Positions 17,728 through 25,833 of a stretch of DNA of 64,000 nt are shown one piece after another (within the stretch, counting starts at the first letter, position 1; every line of letters begins with the position of its first letter). Under the pieces are notes generated by a model. It was not told where the DNA came from, did not search any database, and worked only from the letters and a program-made list of their open reading frames with translations. Location of the stretch: contig NZ_JAJEQM010000005.1 of the NCBI RefSeq assembly GCF_020687385.1, forward strand, positions 1 through 64,000, read 5' to 3'. Made by a program: the position numbers and the translations under genes. Origin of the DNA: Hominilimicola fabiformis (GTDB taxonomy: Bacteria > Bacillota > Clostridia > UBA1381).

Positions 17728-18087
17728 ATGGCGGTACATAGAGAAAAAATTAATTTATATAAAACGATAAAAAAGATATTTCCTAAAATCCTCATAAAAG
17801 ACCTTAATGAAAATGAACGAATTTGTCCAGATTGTCATGGTCTTGGAGTGAAGATTAACACACGTGTTTTCGGAACTGGAGATAGTTTGGAAAGCCACCC
17901 TTACAGAACTGAAGCTCTTGCATTGTGTCCACATTGTTTTAATGGTGTGCAAAAAATATGTAAGTATTGCGGTCAACCTTATAAAGGTCATTGTGATTGT
18001 GAAGGGCAACTGGCAGAAGACTTAAAAATACAAGAACAGAAGTGGAAACTATACCTAAAGCAAAAGAAGTTGACGAAAGGGATGTAA
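17728..18087 (+). CDS. Cys-rich zinc-ribbon protein
   Basis: A 119-residue protein; the ATG at 17728 lies 9 bases behind AAGGAG. It carries CPDCHGLG, CPHC, CKYCGQ and HCDCEG knuckles between about residues 34 and 93, enough for two zinc sites, in a pattern like the DnaJ central zinc domain (CxxCxGxG) but irregular. Phage genes of this type often bind nucleic acid or act as chaperone adaptors. The last part is a charged helix that overlaps the next region. Confidence 0.7.
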   Translation: MAVHREKINLYKTIKKIFPKILIKDLNENERICPDCHGLGVKINTRVFGTGDSLESHPYRTEALALCPHCFNGVQKICKYCGQPYKGHCDCEGQLAEDLKIQEQKWKLYLKQKKLTKGM

Positions 18088-18092
18088 CAACG

Positions 18093-18428
18093 ATGCTCTA
18101 TTGCGAAGAAAATGAGGAATATTATTCTACAGTCGATGATTTTGCGGAAGATTTTATGTATAACCATAGTGAGCTGTTTGATGCCCTTGGCATAAGACCA
18201 ACAAGATTATGGGTTGCATCAGAAGAAAAAATTCATATTGATGCAGATGAAATTGTTCTGGACGCTTGTTCCGTATTAGGAGAAGATACCGAATATGTTT
18301 GCGATAATGATTCTTTGCAAAAGTTGTTGGATGATTGGTGTGAGGAACAGACGGCAACTACGACATATTATCCTTGCTATAAAGAGTATGTCGTGGTGAA
18401 TTGGGACAAGTATATAGAGGAAGGGTGA
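18093..18428 (+). CDS. hypothetical acidic protein
   Basis: A 111-residue, strongly acidic protein. The ATG at 18093 follows AAAGGGA; an earlier GTG at 18042 inside the previous gene has no binding site. Acidic, Tyr-rich sequence with several Asp-Glu clusters; no domain recognised. Confidence 0.55.
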   Translation: MLYCEENEEYYSTVDDFAEDFMYNHSELFDALGIRPTRLWVASEEKIHIDADEIVLDACSVLGEDTEYVCDNDSLQKLLDDWCEEQTATTTYYPCYKEYVVVNWDKYIEEG

Positions 18429-18432
18429 TTAT

Positions 18433-18747
18433 ATGGAACATATTGTTCAATTTGCAATCAGTATAGATGATGACACAATAAAAAGAAACATTGAAAATAG
18501 CGTAGAAAGGCAAGTGACCAGGAAGATAAACAGCGATTGTATGAAGGCACTTGTTGGTAAGAAAAGTATTACAAATTGTGATTATACTCAGAAGTTAAAA
18601 GAAATGGTTGATGATAATATTCAAAATTTTCTAGCCGAGAATAAAGATGAAATCATCAAGATTGCAGCCGATAAATTGTCTGAAAAATTATCTAGAACAA
18701 AAGCAGTCAAAGAAGCGATAAACAAAAGTATAGAAGAATTTTTATAA
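18433..18747 (+). CDS. hypothetical helical protein
   Basis: A 104-residue protein predicted to be almost all helix, with alternating charged residues (DEIIKIAADKLSEKLSRT). A weak beta start (HIVQFAISID) precedes it. It follows GAAGGGTG and is 4 bases behind the previous gene. Function unknown. Confidence 0.6.
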   Translation: MEHIVQFAISIDDDTIKRNIENSVERQVTRKINSDCMKALVGKKSITNCDYTQKLKEMVDDNIQNFLAENKDEIIKIAADKLSEKLSRTKAVKEAINKSIEEFL

Positions 18748-18760
18748 GGAGAATAAATAC

Positions 18761-19026
18761 ATGTGGTTATTAAAGTTGCATTTTGCATTTTCAATATTGT
18801 GTTTGATTACATTTTTTGGAGTTATGATGTTTTCGAAAGATGTTTTAAAACGGAATGGATATGTAGACGAGATTGAAGGTAAGAAAATATTCGATATTAT
18901 CTTAGGTGTATTCGATCATTTATTTCTCTTATCCTACTAATGTTTGTTCCTATTTTAAACATATCGGGCGTTATCATAATATTTCAAATGATAAGAATGT
19001 CAAAAGATGAGTTTATGGACTGGTAA
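18761..19026 (+). pseudogene. small membrane protein gene broken by a frameshift
   Basis: An ATG at 18761 behind TAAGGAGAA opens a frame that stops at 18938-18940 after 59 residues. From about 18916 the -1 frame continues without stop to TAA at 19024-19026 and adds a typical hydrophobic segment (LILLMFVPILNISGV) and a polar end MSKDEFMDW. Together they give a sensible protein of about 88 residues with two to three membrane segments. The break is near GTATTCGATCATTT, which is not a classic slippery site, so a lost base or sequencing error is more likely than programmed shifting. Confidence 0.55.
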
Positions 19027-19102
19027 CAAGACAAATTTGAAGAATTTAGAAGTCGAAAAAAATGACTAGCGGTTGAATCTGAGATTTCAAAGAGATTTTA
19101 AT

Positions 19103-19145
19103 ACTATATATAGATAATATTTTAAATATAGATACAATATATAGT
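19103..19145 (+). promoter_or_regulatory. second pair of ACTATATAT-type repeats
   Basis: ACTATATATAG (19103-19113) and ACAATATATAGT (19134-19145), 31 bases apart, lie in the only clear non-coding gap of this gene run. The second copy continues as AGTGGTTAAAA, matching GGTGGTTTTAA after the first copy at 3010. The shared layout with 3010-3054 points to a common regulatory site. Function is inferred from recurrence only. Confidence 0.4.
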
Positions 19146-19179
19146 GGTTAAAAATGAGTAAAACATGACGGAGGTGCTT

Positions 19180-19563
19180 ATGAAGAATAAAAATGTAAAC
19201 GCGATACTCGACTTTGTTCGATTTACAGACATAGATGAGTTGAAAGTAGTAAGAAAAGATGGAGGCTATTGTTTGGAAGTAACATTGTTGGGAGAGACGG
19301 ATACTCATTTTGTCAAAAGTATTGCTACATTGAAACTACCAATGGATATAAAACACAGTTCTCTAACATCAGGTTGTCGAGATAGTCTTTCATTTTTACA
19401 AAAAGAACAGCCTACTATGATGATGAATTTGGGATTTGGGTATTTAGAAGTTGAAGATGGAAAATTTGATTTGGAGATTGTAGGAGATAAAAGAAAAGAC
19501 ATGACCTTATCAGAGATAGAAGAAAAACTCGGTTACAAAATCAAACTTGTAAGTGAAAAGTAG
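19180..19563 (+). CDS. hypothetical protein
   Basis: A 127-residue protein; the ATG at 19180 follows GGAGGTG at 4 bases, while the ATG at 19165 precedes that site. It is alternating beta and charged segments with a short helix near the end. No domain recognised. It opens a new run of small genes after the AT-rich repeat pair. Confidence 0.6.
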   Translation: MKNKNVNAILDFVRFTDIDELKVVRKDGGYCLEVTLLGETDTHFVKSIATLKLPMDIKHSSLTSGCRDSLSFLQKEQPTMMMNLGFGYLEVEDGKFDLEIVGDKRKDMTLSEIEEKLGYKIKLVSEK

Positions 19564-19571
19564 GTGGAGTT

Positions 19572-19883
19572 ATGAACCCATACGAAATAACATTTAGAGC
19601 CTTATTGGGAGCATTTTTGAAATGTGGAATATGTGTTGAGAGAATAAATGTAGATGAGAATACTGTTTATATTTCTCTTCCCAAAAATTCATATATCCAT
19701 GGACAAGGTTGCATCAAAAACATTGATGACCAAGCAAAAATAATCAAAAAGCTTCTTATTAATATAGGTATTCTTCCGTCTGACGGAAAAGTGAAATATC
19801 GAGGTACAAATTTTTGCTGGACGAAAGAAACTGGCGATGAAAATTTTATTAATAATATTGAATTGGTGTTAGGAGAATATTAA
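19572..19883 (+). CDS. hypothetical protein
   Basis: A 103-residue protein behind AGGTGGAG. It looks globular, with an N-terminal helix containing two Cys (FLKCGICVERI). No family recognised. It is two bases from the next gene, so the pair is probably co-translated. Confidence 0.6.
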   Translation: MNPYEITFRALLGAFLKCGICVERINVDENTVYISLPKNSYIHGQGCIKNIDDQAKIIKKLLINIGILPSDGKVKYRGTNFCWTKETGDENFINNIELVLGEY

Positions 19884-19885
19884 AT

Positions 19886-20122
19886 ATGAAGAAAAATAAA
19901 AACAAGGTTGTTCTGCCAGTGGCATGTGAAAATCCGAATAATGTATCGGTTACAACTTTAAGCCTTAATCAAGTGGGTGTGAAAGTTTCTGATGACTTTG
20001 AGGGCGAAAAACCGGTAAAGATAATTCTTACCTCTGTTGATAAAGATTGTGGTGTTTACTTTAAAATGTATTATGTTACGGAAGACGGCAATATTTATCC
20101 AATGGAGCAAGATGACGAATAA
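19886..20122 (+). CDS. hypothetical small protein
   Basis: A 78-residue protein with a lysine-rich start and mostly beta-strand character (VKIILTSVDKDCGVYFKMYYV), ending in an acidic tail. It follows TTAGGAG. No family recognised. Confidence 0.55.
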   Translation: MKKNKNKVVLPVACENPNNVSVTTLSLNQVGVKVSDDFEGEKPVKIILTSVDKDCGVYFKMYYVTEDGNIYPMEQDDE

Positions 20123-20167
20123 GATTGCAAATAAAACTATTGTTTAGAGAGGAGAAAATGCAAATAT

Positions 20168-20428
20168 ATGAAATATAGCATTAAAACAACAAAGACTTTA
20201 ACGACAGATAATGGTCTGAAATTCTCTGTCGGTCAGGATATTGCATTTATGTTATATGATGAAAAATCAAATTATCATGATCACTACATAGGTGAAATAA
20301 CCGAAATAACAGAGAACACTATTACAATCAAAAATATCGAAGTTGATGGAGAAGATATTAACGGAGAAATGATTATTGATTTGCATTTAATTGAACCGGA
20401 TAGTTGCGATTATGTTTATTTTGGTTAA
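20168..20428 (+). CDS. hypothetical small beta-rich protein
   Basis: An 86-residue protein behind GAGAGGAG. The core (GQDIAFMLYDEKSNYHDHYIGEI, then strands ITENTITIKNI) reads as a small SH3-like barrel. It is the last gene before the TnpB unit. Function unknown. Confidence 0.55.
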   Translation: MKYSIKTTKTLTTDNGLKFSVGQDIAFMLYDEKSNYHDHYIGEITEITENTITIKNIEVDGEDINGEMIIDLHLIEPDSCDYVYFG

Positions 20429-20473
20429 GTGGCAAACCATAAAAAATGAAAAAGAAAGGATATGGCATAATAA

Positions 20474-21679
20474 ATAAAAAGAACAGAACAACACAATATT
20501 AAGTATGGGTCAGATTTTTATAAATTCATAGATGAATATTGTTTTAAATCTAAGAATCTATATAATTATGCAAATTATATAATACGTCAAGAATTTATAA
20601 ACAATGGAAAATGGATTCATTATAATGAATTATTTCGGTTAGTAAAAGAATCCAATCCATATAAGAATATTGGAAGTAATGTAGGTCAAGGAACATTGAG
20701 AATTCTTGATAAAATGTGGAAATCATTTTTTGTTGCTATTAAAGATTGGGCAAGATATCCAAATAAATATTTAGGAAGACCTAAAATTCCTAAATATAAA
20801 GCAAAAGGTGGAAGATTTGTTCTTTCTTTAGATAGTAATAAAGTAAAATTAAAGAATGGTTATGTATATTTTGCATGGAAACCATTCAAAAAATTTAATA
20901 ACTTATTTAGAACTAATGCGAAAGATAGAATACTACAATGTCGATTTATTCCAAGATGTAGGGAATATATAATGGAAATTGTATACGAAATTGAAACACC
21001 TGATATTTCAAAAAATTCTGATAGGATAGCTGCTATTGACATGGGAGTTAATAATTTTATAACTATGGTAAACAACATTGGTGAAAATCCGATAGCTGTT
21101 AAAGGTGGAATTATTAAGTCAATTAATCAGTTTTATAATAAACAAAAGGCAAATATTCAATCAGAATTGAAGAAGGTAAATGATAAGGAATGGTCAAAGA
21201 AATTACAAAAATTTACTAATAAACGGTACGAAATGATTAAATATCAGATGCATTGTATTAGCAAATATGTAGTTGATTGGTGTGTTCTATATGGAATTGA
21301 CACTTTAGTTGTAGGGTATAACAATGAATGGAAACAAAAGAAACAGGGTCTGCAAAATTTCACATATATTCCTTATGAACTGTTTATAAAAATGCTTTCA
21401 TATAAGTGTGCGAATAATGGAATTAAGTTTATAGAGAATGAAGAATCATATACTTCTGGGACATCGTTTTTAGACAATGAAGATCCCATAAAAGAGAATT
21501 ATAGAAAAGAACGTAGAGTATATAGAGGATTATTTATTGCGAATTGTGGAAAGAAAATAAATGCAGATGTAAATGGGGCATATCAAATTATGAAGAAGGT
21601 ATTTCCAAAGATTTTTATCAATGGAATAAAGGGTGCAGGTTTACACCCAACGATTATAAACTTGGCTTGTGTTAAGTGA
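20474..21679 (+). CDS. tnpB: TnpB-family RNA-guided nuclease (IS605 OrfB type), no ATG start
   Basis: The frame is open from 20474, right after a TAA, and its first codons (ATA, then KRTEQHNIKYG) match a TnpB N-terminus, so the natural start is probably ATA here or an ATG lost by one base. A TTG at 20696 would remove the N-terminal domain. RuvC residues are present: AIDMGVNN (Asp), NEESYTSG (Glu) and INADVNGA (Asp). The usual CxxC zinc finger between the last two is missing and reads TSGTSFLDNE, as in the zinc-finger-less TnpB subgroup. No TnpA gene lies nearby. TnpB cuts DNA guided by an RNA from its own 3' end. It is inserted between two small-gene operon parts just upstream of clpP. Confidence 0.85.
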   Translation: MKRTEQHNIKYGSDFYKFIDEYCFKSKNLYNYANYIIRQEFINNGKWIHYNELFRLVKESNPYKNIGSNVGQGTLRILDKMWKSFFVAIKDWARYPNKYLGRPKIPKYKAKGGRFVLSLDSNKVKLKNGYVYFAWKPFKKFNNLFRTNAKDRILQCRFIPRCREYIMEIVYEIETPDISKNSDRIAAIDMGVNNFITMVNNIGENPIAVKGGIIKSINQFYNKQKANIQSELKKVNDKEWSKKLQKFTNKRYEMIKYQMHCISKYVVDWCVLYGIDTLVVGYNNEWKQKKQGLQNFTYIPYELFIKMLSYKCANNGIKFIENEESYTSGTSFLDNEDPIKENYRKERRVYRGLFIANCGKKINADVNGAYQIMKKVFPKIFINGIKGAGLHPTIINLACVK

Positions 21680-21724
21680 GTAATGTAAACGTGTGATAGA
21701 AACACGATGAATTGTGAGTTTCAA
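21600..21724 (+). ncRNA. candidate TnpB guide RNA (omegaRNA) scaffold
   Basis: In TnpB systems the guide RNA overlaps the 3' end of tnpB and ends at the element's right end, the bases beyond serving as guide. Here the tnpB stop is followed by a hairpin CGTGT / ACACG (21690-21694 and 21702-21706, 7-base loop) and a tail ending GAGTTTCAA at 21724. If so, the guide would read from 21725 into the clpP binding site and start. The exact 5' end is not visible. Confidence 0.35.
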
Positions 21725-21736
21725 GAGGAGGAATAT

Positions 21737-22303
21737 ATGGGTTCAACAAGAGATAATATATACATTGATATTAATAAAAGAACATTTTTTTTGGCGGATA
21801 ATATAGATAATGAATCCGCCGGTAAACTTATGTGGGATATTTTATACTTAATTAGAGAAGATAAAGAGCAAGATAAAAAAATATTATGCTATAACCGTGA
21901 GCCAATCAAATTATATATTAATTCTTATGGAGGTTCAATAGATGATATGTGGGGTTTAATTGATATAATTCTTGCAAGCAAAACTCCAATTTATACATAT
22001 TGTCTTGGATATGCGCAAAGTGCAGCATTTAACATTTTCTTAGCAGGACATAAAAGATTTTGTCTTGAACATTCAGTGTTTATGTATCATCAGATGTCTT
22101 ATTGGAGAGACGGGAAACACCAAGACTTTGTTGAAAACAGGGTCGAAATGGACAACATTAATAAGCAAAACGAAGAATACGTAATAAAAAGAACAAAAAT
22201 TCCTGAAGATGTTATTAGGAATGTTCGTGAGACAAAGAAAGATTTCTATATCCATTCTTCTAAGGCAATAGAATATGGTGTTGTAGATAAGATTTTAATG
22301 TAA
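21737..22303 (+). CDS. ClpP-like serine protease
   Basis: A 188-residue ClpP homologue; the ATG at 21737 follows GAGGAGG at 7 bases. The catalytic triad is intact by position: Ser95 in GYAQSAAF, His118 in MYHQMS, Asp169 in TKKDFYIHS, followed by the conserved EYGVVDKI end. The N-terminal Clp-ATPase-docking region differs from host ClpP. Phage ClpP proteins act as prohead proteases or in regulated proteolysis; here no capsid genes are adjacent, so a regulatory or host-takeover role is as likely. The tnpB element sits directly upstream and may separate it from its original promoter. Confidence 0.88.
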   Translation: MGSTRDNIYIDINKRTFFLADNIDNESAGKLMWDILYLIREDKEQDKKILCYNREPIKLYINSYGGSIDDMWGLIDIILASKTPIYTYCLGYAQSAAFNIFLAGHKRFCLEHSVFMYHQMSYWRDGKHQDFVENRVEMDNINKQNEEYVIKRTKIPEDVIRNVRETKKDFYIHSSKAIEYGVVDKILM

Positions 22304-22349
22304 ATAGATGCTGAAATTGAACTTAGATAAAATAAAGGAGAATAACATT

Positions 22350-22535
22350 ATGGAAGATAACAAAATAAAATTTATAACAAATGAGTCTGATGATTGGTCA
22401 ATTCTTCAATGCGGAGATTTTAAAACATGCAATCATCAAATTTCTAAAGAAGAATGGGTAGAACTACTAAGATATCTTGGACATGAAGTAGACTACAAAG
22501 AGATTTCAGATGAAGATATGCAGGAATTGATGTAA
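22350..22535 (+). CDS. hypothetical small acidic protein
   Basis: A 61-residue protein; the ATG at 22350 lies behind AAGGAGAA, better supported than 22308. Acidic throughout, with SKEEWVELLRYLGHEVDYKEIS near the end, which reads as two short helices. No family recognised. Confidence 0.55.
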   Translation: MEDNKIKFITNESDDWSILQCGDFKTCNHQISKEEWVELLRYLGHEVDYKEISDEDMQELM

Positions 22536-22543
22536 TTGAGACA

Positions 22544-22669
22544 TTGTGTGATTGTATAAGAGACACTCCAGCAAGTTGCGATGCATGTTACTTAAACGAA
22601 TATCCTGAAACATGTAAAGCAAATAGAGTTATTGAGAAGTTTGAAAATACAAAAGCTAAAAACAACTAA
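22544..22669 (+). CDS. possible Cys-rich micro-protein
   Basis: A 41-residue frame starting at TTG: its beginning has CDCIRDTPASCDACYLNEYP and then ETCKA, five cysteines in 25 residues, which suggests a zinc or disulphide knuckle. The binding site is weak (AGGAATTGATG upstream), and the frame could begin at an earlier ATT. It fills an otherwise empty gap. Coding status is uncertain. Confidence 0.35.
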   Translation: MCDCIRDTPASCDACYLNEYPETCKANRVIEKFENTKAKNN

Positions 22670-22723
22670 CGAATTATGTTTTTCAATGGGTTACATTGAT
22701 ACATGAAATGGAGAAATAAAAAT

Positions 22724-22993
22724 ATGAAGTGTTTGATAAGTACCGCTCATGGACATAGTCCAGAAGAAGTGTTAAGAATATATTATAAGCTAAAAAACTT
22801 TAATCCTATTGTCGTAAGCGAAAGCTGGCGTCTTATTATGATTGAAGTTGAAAATTTACAACAGTTAATTGATAATTTGAAATTTCCACTTATAATAGAC
22901 CGAGCAAGAAAGAAGGATATTTCCTATGGCTGGTTGATAAAAAAACATAATATCAAATATGATATAACAATTTATGATGATTATATAGAGTAA
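22724..22993 (+). CDS. hypothetical small protein
   Basis: An 89-residue protein; the ATG at 22724 follows TGGAGAAA and is preferred over 22703. It has alternating beta and helix pattern (VVSESWRLIMIEVENLQQLIDNL) and a basic middle. No family recognised. The following 110 bases up to 23,101 show no gene. Confidence 0.55.
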   Translation: MKCLISTAHGHSPEEVLRIYYKLKNFNPIVVSESWRLIMIEVENLQQLIDNLKFPLIIDRARKKDISYGWLIKKHNIKYDITIYDDYIE

Positions 22994-23101
22994 ATACAAA
23001 AATTTAACTTTTAATTCAATAGAGCAATTCTGCTCAAAATTTCCGGAACAAATAGAGAATATATTATCGTAGCTACAAAACAATATTTAGAAAGGATAAG
23101 A

Positions 23102-23155
23102 ATGTTCACAGTGAGTAAACCTGCGCAGGTACTAATTAAAGGTGAACAAATTTGA
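23102..23155 (+). CDS. 17-codon upstream reading frame coupled to the Dam gene
   Basis: An ATG behind AAAGGA opens a 17-residue frame whose TGA overlaps the TTG start of the methyltransferase. Such a short leader could couple or limit translation of the downstream gene. Whether the peptide itself matters is unknown. Confidence 0.3.
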   Translation: MFTVSKPAQVLIKGEQI

Positions 23156-24024
23156 AAAATACATACATAAAAAGTCCACTTAATTATGTGGGCGGCAAAT
23201 ACAAATTACTTCCACAGATTATTCCGTTATTCCCAGATAAGATTGACACATTTGTTGATTTGTTTGGAGGTGGTTTTAATGTCGGAATAAATGTAAATGC
23301 CAATCGTATTATTTATAACGACACTTGTGCACAAGTAGTTGATCTACTTAAACATTTTTATGCTCATGACTCAGAATATATTCATAGTCAAATAATAAAA
23401 ACTATAACGGATTTTGAACTTAGTCGATCAGATATCAATGGATATGCAATGTATGGATGTGAATCGAGTAAGGGACTGGGCGAATATAATAAACCTAAAT
23501 ATTTTGAACTGCGAAAGGCTTATAATGCCAATCCTGATTGGATTAAATTTTATACACTTATAACATGTTCATTTAGCAATCAAATACGTTTTAATTCAAA
23601 GGGCGAATTTAATATGCCATATGGAAAGCGTGATTATAATATTTCTTTACAGAAAAAGCTTAAAGTATTTGTTGAAGAAATGGGAAAGAAAGAGATATTG
23701 TTTTTGAATAAAGATTTTAGAGATTACAATTTTAAAGTAGATAATTTTATATACGCCGATCCTCCATATTATAATTCAACAGCAACTTATAATGAAAATG
23801 GAGCTTGGTCAGAACAAGATGAAAAAGATTTATTGGATATGTTAGATAGTGTTGATAAAAACGGGAAATTTGCTCTCAGCAATAATCTTAAATATGATAA
23901 CCCGTATTTAGATGAATGGAAAGATAAATATAATGTACATTATTTGAATGGCGATTACAGTAATTGTAACTATCATAAGATTGACAGAAGTAAAGATTGC
24001 GAAGTATTAATTACAAATTATTAA
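23152..24024 (+). CDS. DNA adenine methyltransferase, D12 (Dam) class
   Basis: A 290-residue N6-adenine methyltransferase with TTG start behind AAAGGTG. The SAM-binding motif YVGGKYKLL lies at 12-20, FVDLFGGG at 34-41, and the catalytic DPPY at 203-206. Length and motif order (alpha class) match Dam/M.DpnII-type enzymes. No restriction endonuclease gene is beside it, so it is an orphan enzyme, probably protecting element DNA or changing its replication timing. A second, unrelated methyltransferase follows at 24,695. Confidence 0.9.
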   Translation: MKNTYIKSPLNYVGGKYKLLPQIIPLFPDKIDTFVDLFGGGFNVGINVNANRIIYNDTCAQVVDLLKHFYAHDSEYIHSQIIKTITDFELSRSDINGYAMYGCESSKGLGEYNKPKYFELRKAYNANPDWIKFYTLITCSFSNQIRFNSKGEFNMPYGKRDYNISLQKKLKVFVEEMGKKEILFLNKDFRDYNFKVDNFIYADPPYYNSTATYNENGAWSEQDEKDLLDMLDSVDKNGKFALSNNLKYDNPYLDEWKDKYNVHYLNGDYSNCNYHKIDRSKDCEVLITNY

Positions 24025-24051
24025 AGGTTATCAAAGAAAGAGTGTATTGAA

Positions 24052-24366
24052 ATGGATAAATTAAGAAACAAACTATACAAAGAAATGGAGAGTTGGGTCA
24101 GTGATTTGGTCACTGACTCCGACTTGCCAAAACGTGAATTATTATCAGCTTATGCATATGAATATTGTATTAAGGACGAGATCATTGATTTTTTCGATGG
24201 TTGTAATGATGAAGAATGGAATGATTATTATAATGACTTACTTCAAAAAGACAACACATTGGAATATCTATACGGAGAATATATGGAATGTGACACAGCT
24301 CATATACAAGATGTCATTATTGATTTTATGTATTTTGATAAGGGATATTATGAATTTGTAAAATAA
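24052..24366 (+). CDS. DUF3848-like protein
   Basis: A 104-residue acidic protein. The pattern NKLYKEMESW, then AYAYEYCIKDEIIDFF near residues 34-49, and a long acidic second half match the small DUF3848 family found in Clostridia mobile elements. The role of the family is unknown. Another frame over the same bases is open by chance. Confidence 0.6.
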   Translation: MDKLRNKLYKEMESWVSDLVTDSDLPKRELLSAYAYEYCIKDEIIDFFDGCNDEEWNDYYNDLLQKDNTLEYLYGEYMECDTAHIQDVIIDFMYFDKGYYEFVK

Positions 24367-24387
24367 AAATAGAAGGAGAATATTAAT

Positions 24388-24648
24388 ATGGATAATTTAA
24401 TATCATCAGATATTATGCCATCGGCACAAGAAGCAAAGCAGATGACGAAAGAAAGTATTAAGAATTTCAATAGTCAACAACTATCAGATATTTCACAAAA
24501 GATTACAAATGCAATTACTGATGGGGATTTTGCTATTGAATATAAAGACCATTTAGATGATAAAACATACAAAAAATTAAAAGAACTTGGCTATAAAATC
24601 GACATGATATCGTTAGTTCCTAAAATCTGTAGTATCAGTTGGTTGTAA
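24388..24648 (+). CDS. hypothetical small phage protein
   Basis: An 86-residue protein behind AGAAGGAG. The middle has QKITNAITDGDFAIEY then LDDKTYKKLKELGYKID, a helix-helix-turn pattern typical of small phage proteins of unknown role, sometimes linked to structural or scaffolding use. No specific function. Confidence 0.6.
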   Translation: MDNLISSDIMPSAQEAKQMTKESIKNFNSQQLSDISQKITNAITDGDFAIEYKDHLDDKTYKKLKELGYKIDMISLVPKICSISWL

Positions 24649-24694
24649 AACAAATGAAAAAGATGTAATAAACGAGGAGGAATAATAACGCATT

Positions 24695-25444
24695 ATGTTT
24701 GAAACAGAAAAATATGAATTATGGCATGGCGATTGTCTTGAATTAATGAAAAATATTCCTGATAAATCAGTTGATTGTATTATAACAGATTTACCATATG
24801 GCGTTACTGCCAAGAATAAATGGGATACTATAATTCCTTTCGAGCCGTTATGGCAACAATATAAGCGAATTTCAAAAGACAATACAGCTATTATTTTATT
24901 TGGACAAGATAAATTCACAGCAAAATGTATGCTGTCTAATGAAAAGATGCATAGATATAATCTTATTTGGAAGAAAGTGTTACCTACGGGATTTTTAAAT
25001 GCAAATAGGATGCCATTAAGAGAACATGAAGATATAATGGTGTTTTATAAAAAATTACCTACATATAATCCTCAAAAAGTAAAAGGAAGTCCTTGTCATA
25101 AAAAGGGTAAGGTCGTTGGGAAAACGAACGATTCTCAATTGAAAAATAATAATTATGGCAATTTTAAATGTGTCGAAACAGAAGGAGATTTGAAATTTCC
25201 GACATCTGTTTTAGAATTTGCTAAGCCACATCCAAGTATCACGTGCCACCCAACCCAGAAAAGTGTAGAATTATTAGAATGGTTAGTAAAAACATACAGT
25301 AACGAAGGCGACATAATACTTGATTCTTGTATGGGTTCGGGGACTACTGGTATTGCATGTAAAAACCTAAATAGAAAGTTTATTGGTATTGAATTAGATG
25401 ATAATTATTTTGAAGTGGCAAAAGAAAGAATATTAGGATGCTAA
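24695..25444 (+). CDS. DNA methyltransferase, beta-class (N4-cytosine or N6-adenine)
   Basis: A 249-residue methyltransferase with catalytic motif DLPYG (32-36) near the N-terminus and the SAM-binding motif SCMGSGTTG near 211-219, the order of the beta class (COG0863 type). HPTQKSVELLEWLV before motif I is typical. GGAGG lies 14 bases upstream, a long spacing. No cognate endonuclease is nearby. With the Dam-type enzyme at 23,152 the element carries two orphan methyltransferases. Confidence 0.9.
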   Translation: MFETEKYELWHGDCLELMKNIPDKSVDCIITDLPYGVTAKNKWDTIIPFEPLWQQYKRISKDNTAIILFGQDKFTAKCMLSNEKMHRYNLIWKKVLPTGFLNANRMPLREHEDIMVFYKKLPTYNPQKVKGSPCHKKGKVVGKTNDSQLKNNNYGNFKCVETEGDLKFPTSVLEFAKPHPSITCHPTQKSVELLEWLVKTYSNEGDIILDSCMGSGTTGIACKNLNRKFIGIELDDNYFEVAKERILGC

Positions 25445-25486
25445 AATGAAAGTTCGGTTTCAAAGAGAGGAAAAATTTTTATTAAA

Positions 25487-25813
25487 ATGATCAATTATGA
25501 TTTTGAGGGAAAAGAAAATGCAATTACGGCAGAACATTTAAAGAATGGTGAAATTTGCAAAGTTGTTGGATATGGACAATCTATGACCCCTATTCTTAAA
25601 TCTGGTCAACCTGTAATTTGCAAACCAGTGACAAAAGATACACCACTAAAGAAAAATGATATTGTATTATGTAAGGTCAAGGGCAATTATTATTTACATA
25701 AAATTTCTGCTATCAAAAATGGTGTTAGTTATCAAATATCTAACAATCATGGACATGTGAATGGAACAATTAATAAAAACAATATCTTTGGAATTGTGGT
25801 AGAAATATTATGA
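25487..25813 (+). CDS. S24/S26-type peptidase-like protein
   Basis: A 108-residue protein. GYGQSMTPIL (Ser32-Met33) followed by LKKNDIVLCKVKGNYYLHKIS reproduces the catalytic Ser-Met box and the GDIV...HKI strand of the LexA/signal-peptidase clan. The position of the general-base lysine is unclear (Lys72 in HKIS is a candidate). There is no DNA-binding domain, so it is not a repressor by itself; it could cleave another protein or have lost activity. It overlaps the next frame slightly. Confidence 0.7.
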   Translation: MINYDFEGKENAITAEHLKNGEICKVVGYGQSMTPILKSGQPVICKPVTKDTPLKKNDIVLCKVKGNYYLHKISAIKNGVSYQISNNHGHVNGTINKNNIFGIVVEIL

Positions 25814-25833
25814 CAGAAGGAGAACATCTAAAT

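Larger units (their letters stand above)
20440..21724 (+). mobile_element. IS605/IS1341-like element carrying only tnpB
   Basis: The limits are estimates: the left end lies somewhere in the non-coding 20429-20473, and the right end probably at TTTCAA (21719-21724), directly before the GAGGAGG of clpP. No terminal inverted repeats are expected for this family; ends instead form imperfect hairpins, one of which is visible at 21690-21706. Without TnpA it depends on a helper or is a fixed resident of the phage. Confidence 0.45.

Noticed and set aside
24101-24361. Second frame over the DUF3848-like gene
   Set aside because: No binding site and unlikely composition; the other frame matches a known family.
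25487-25813. Phage repressor (CI/LexA type)
   Set aside because: Only the peptidase-like part is present; there is no helix-turn-helix domain.
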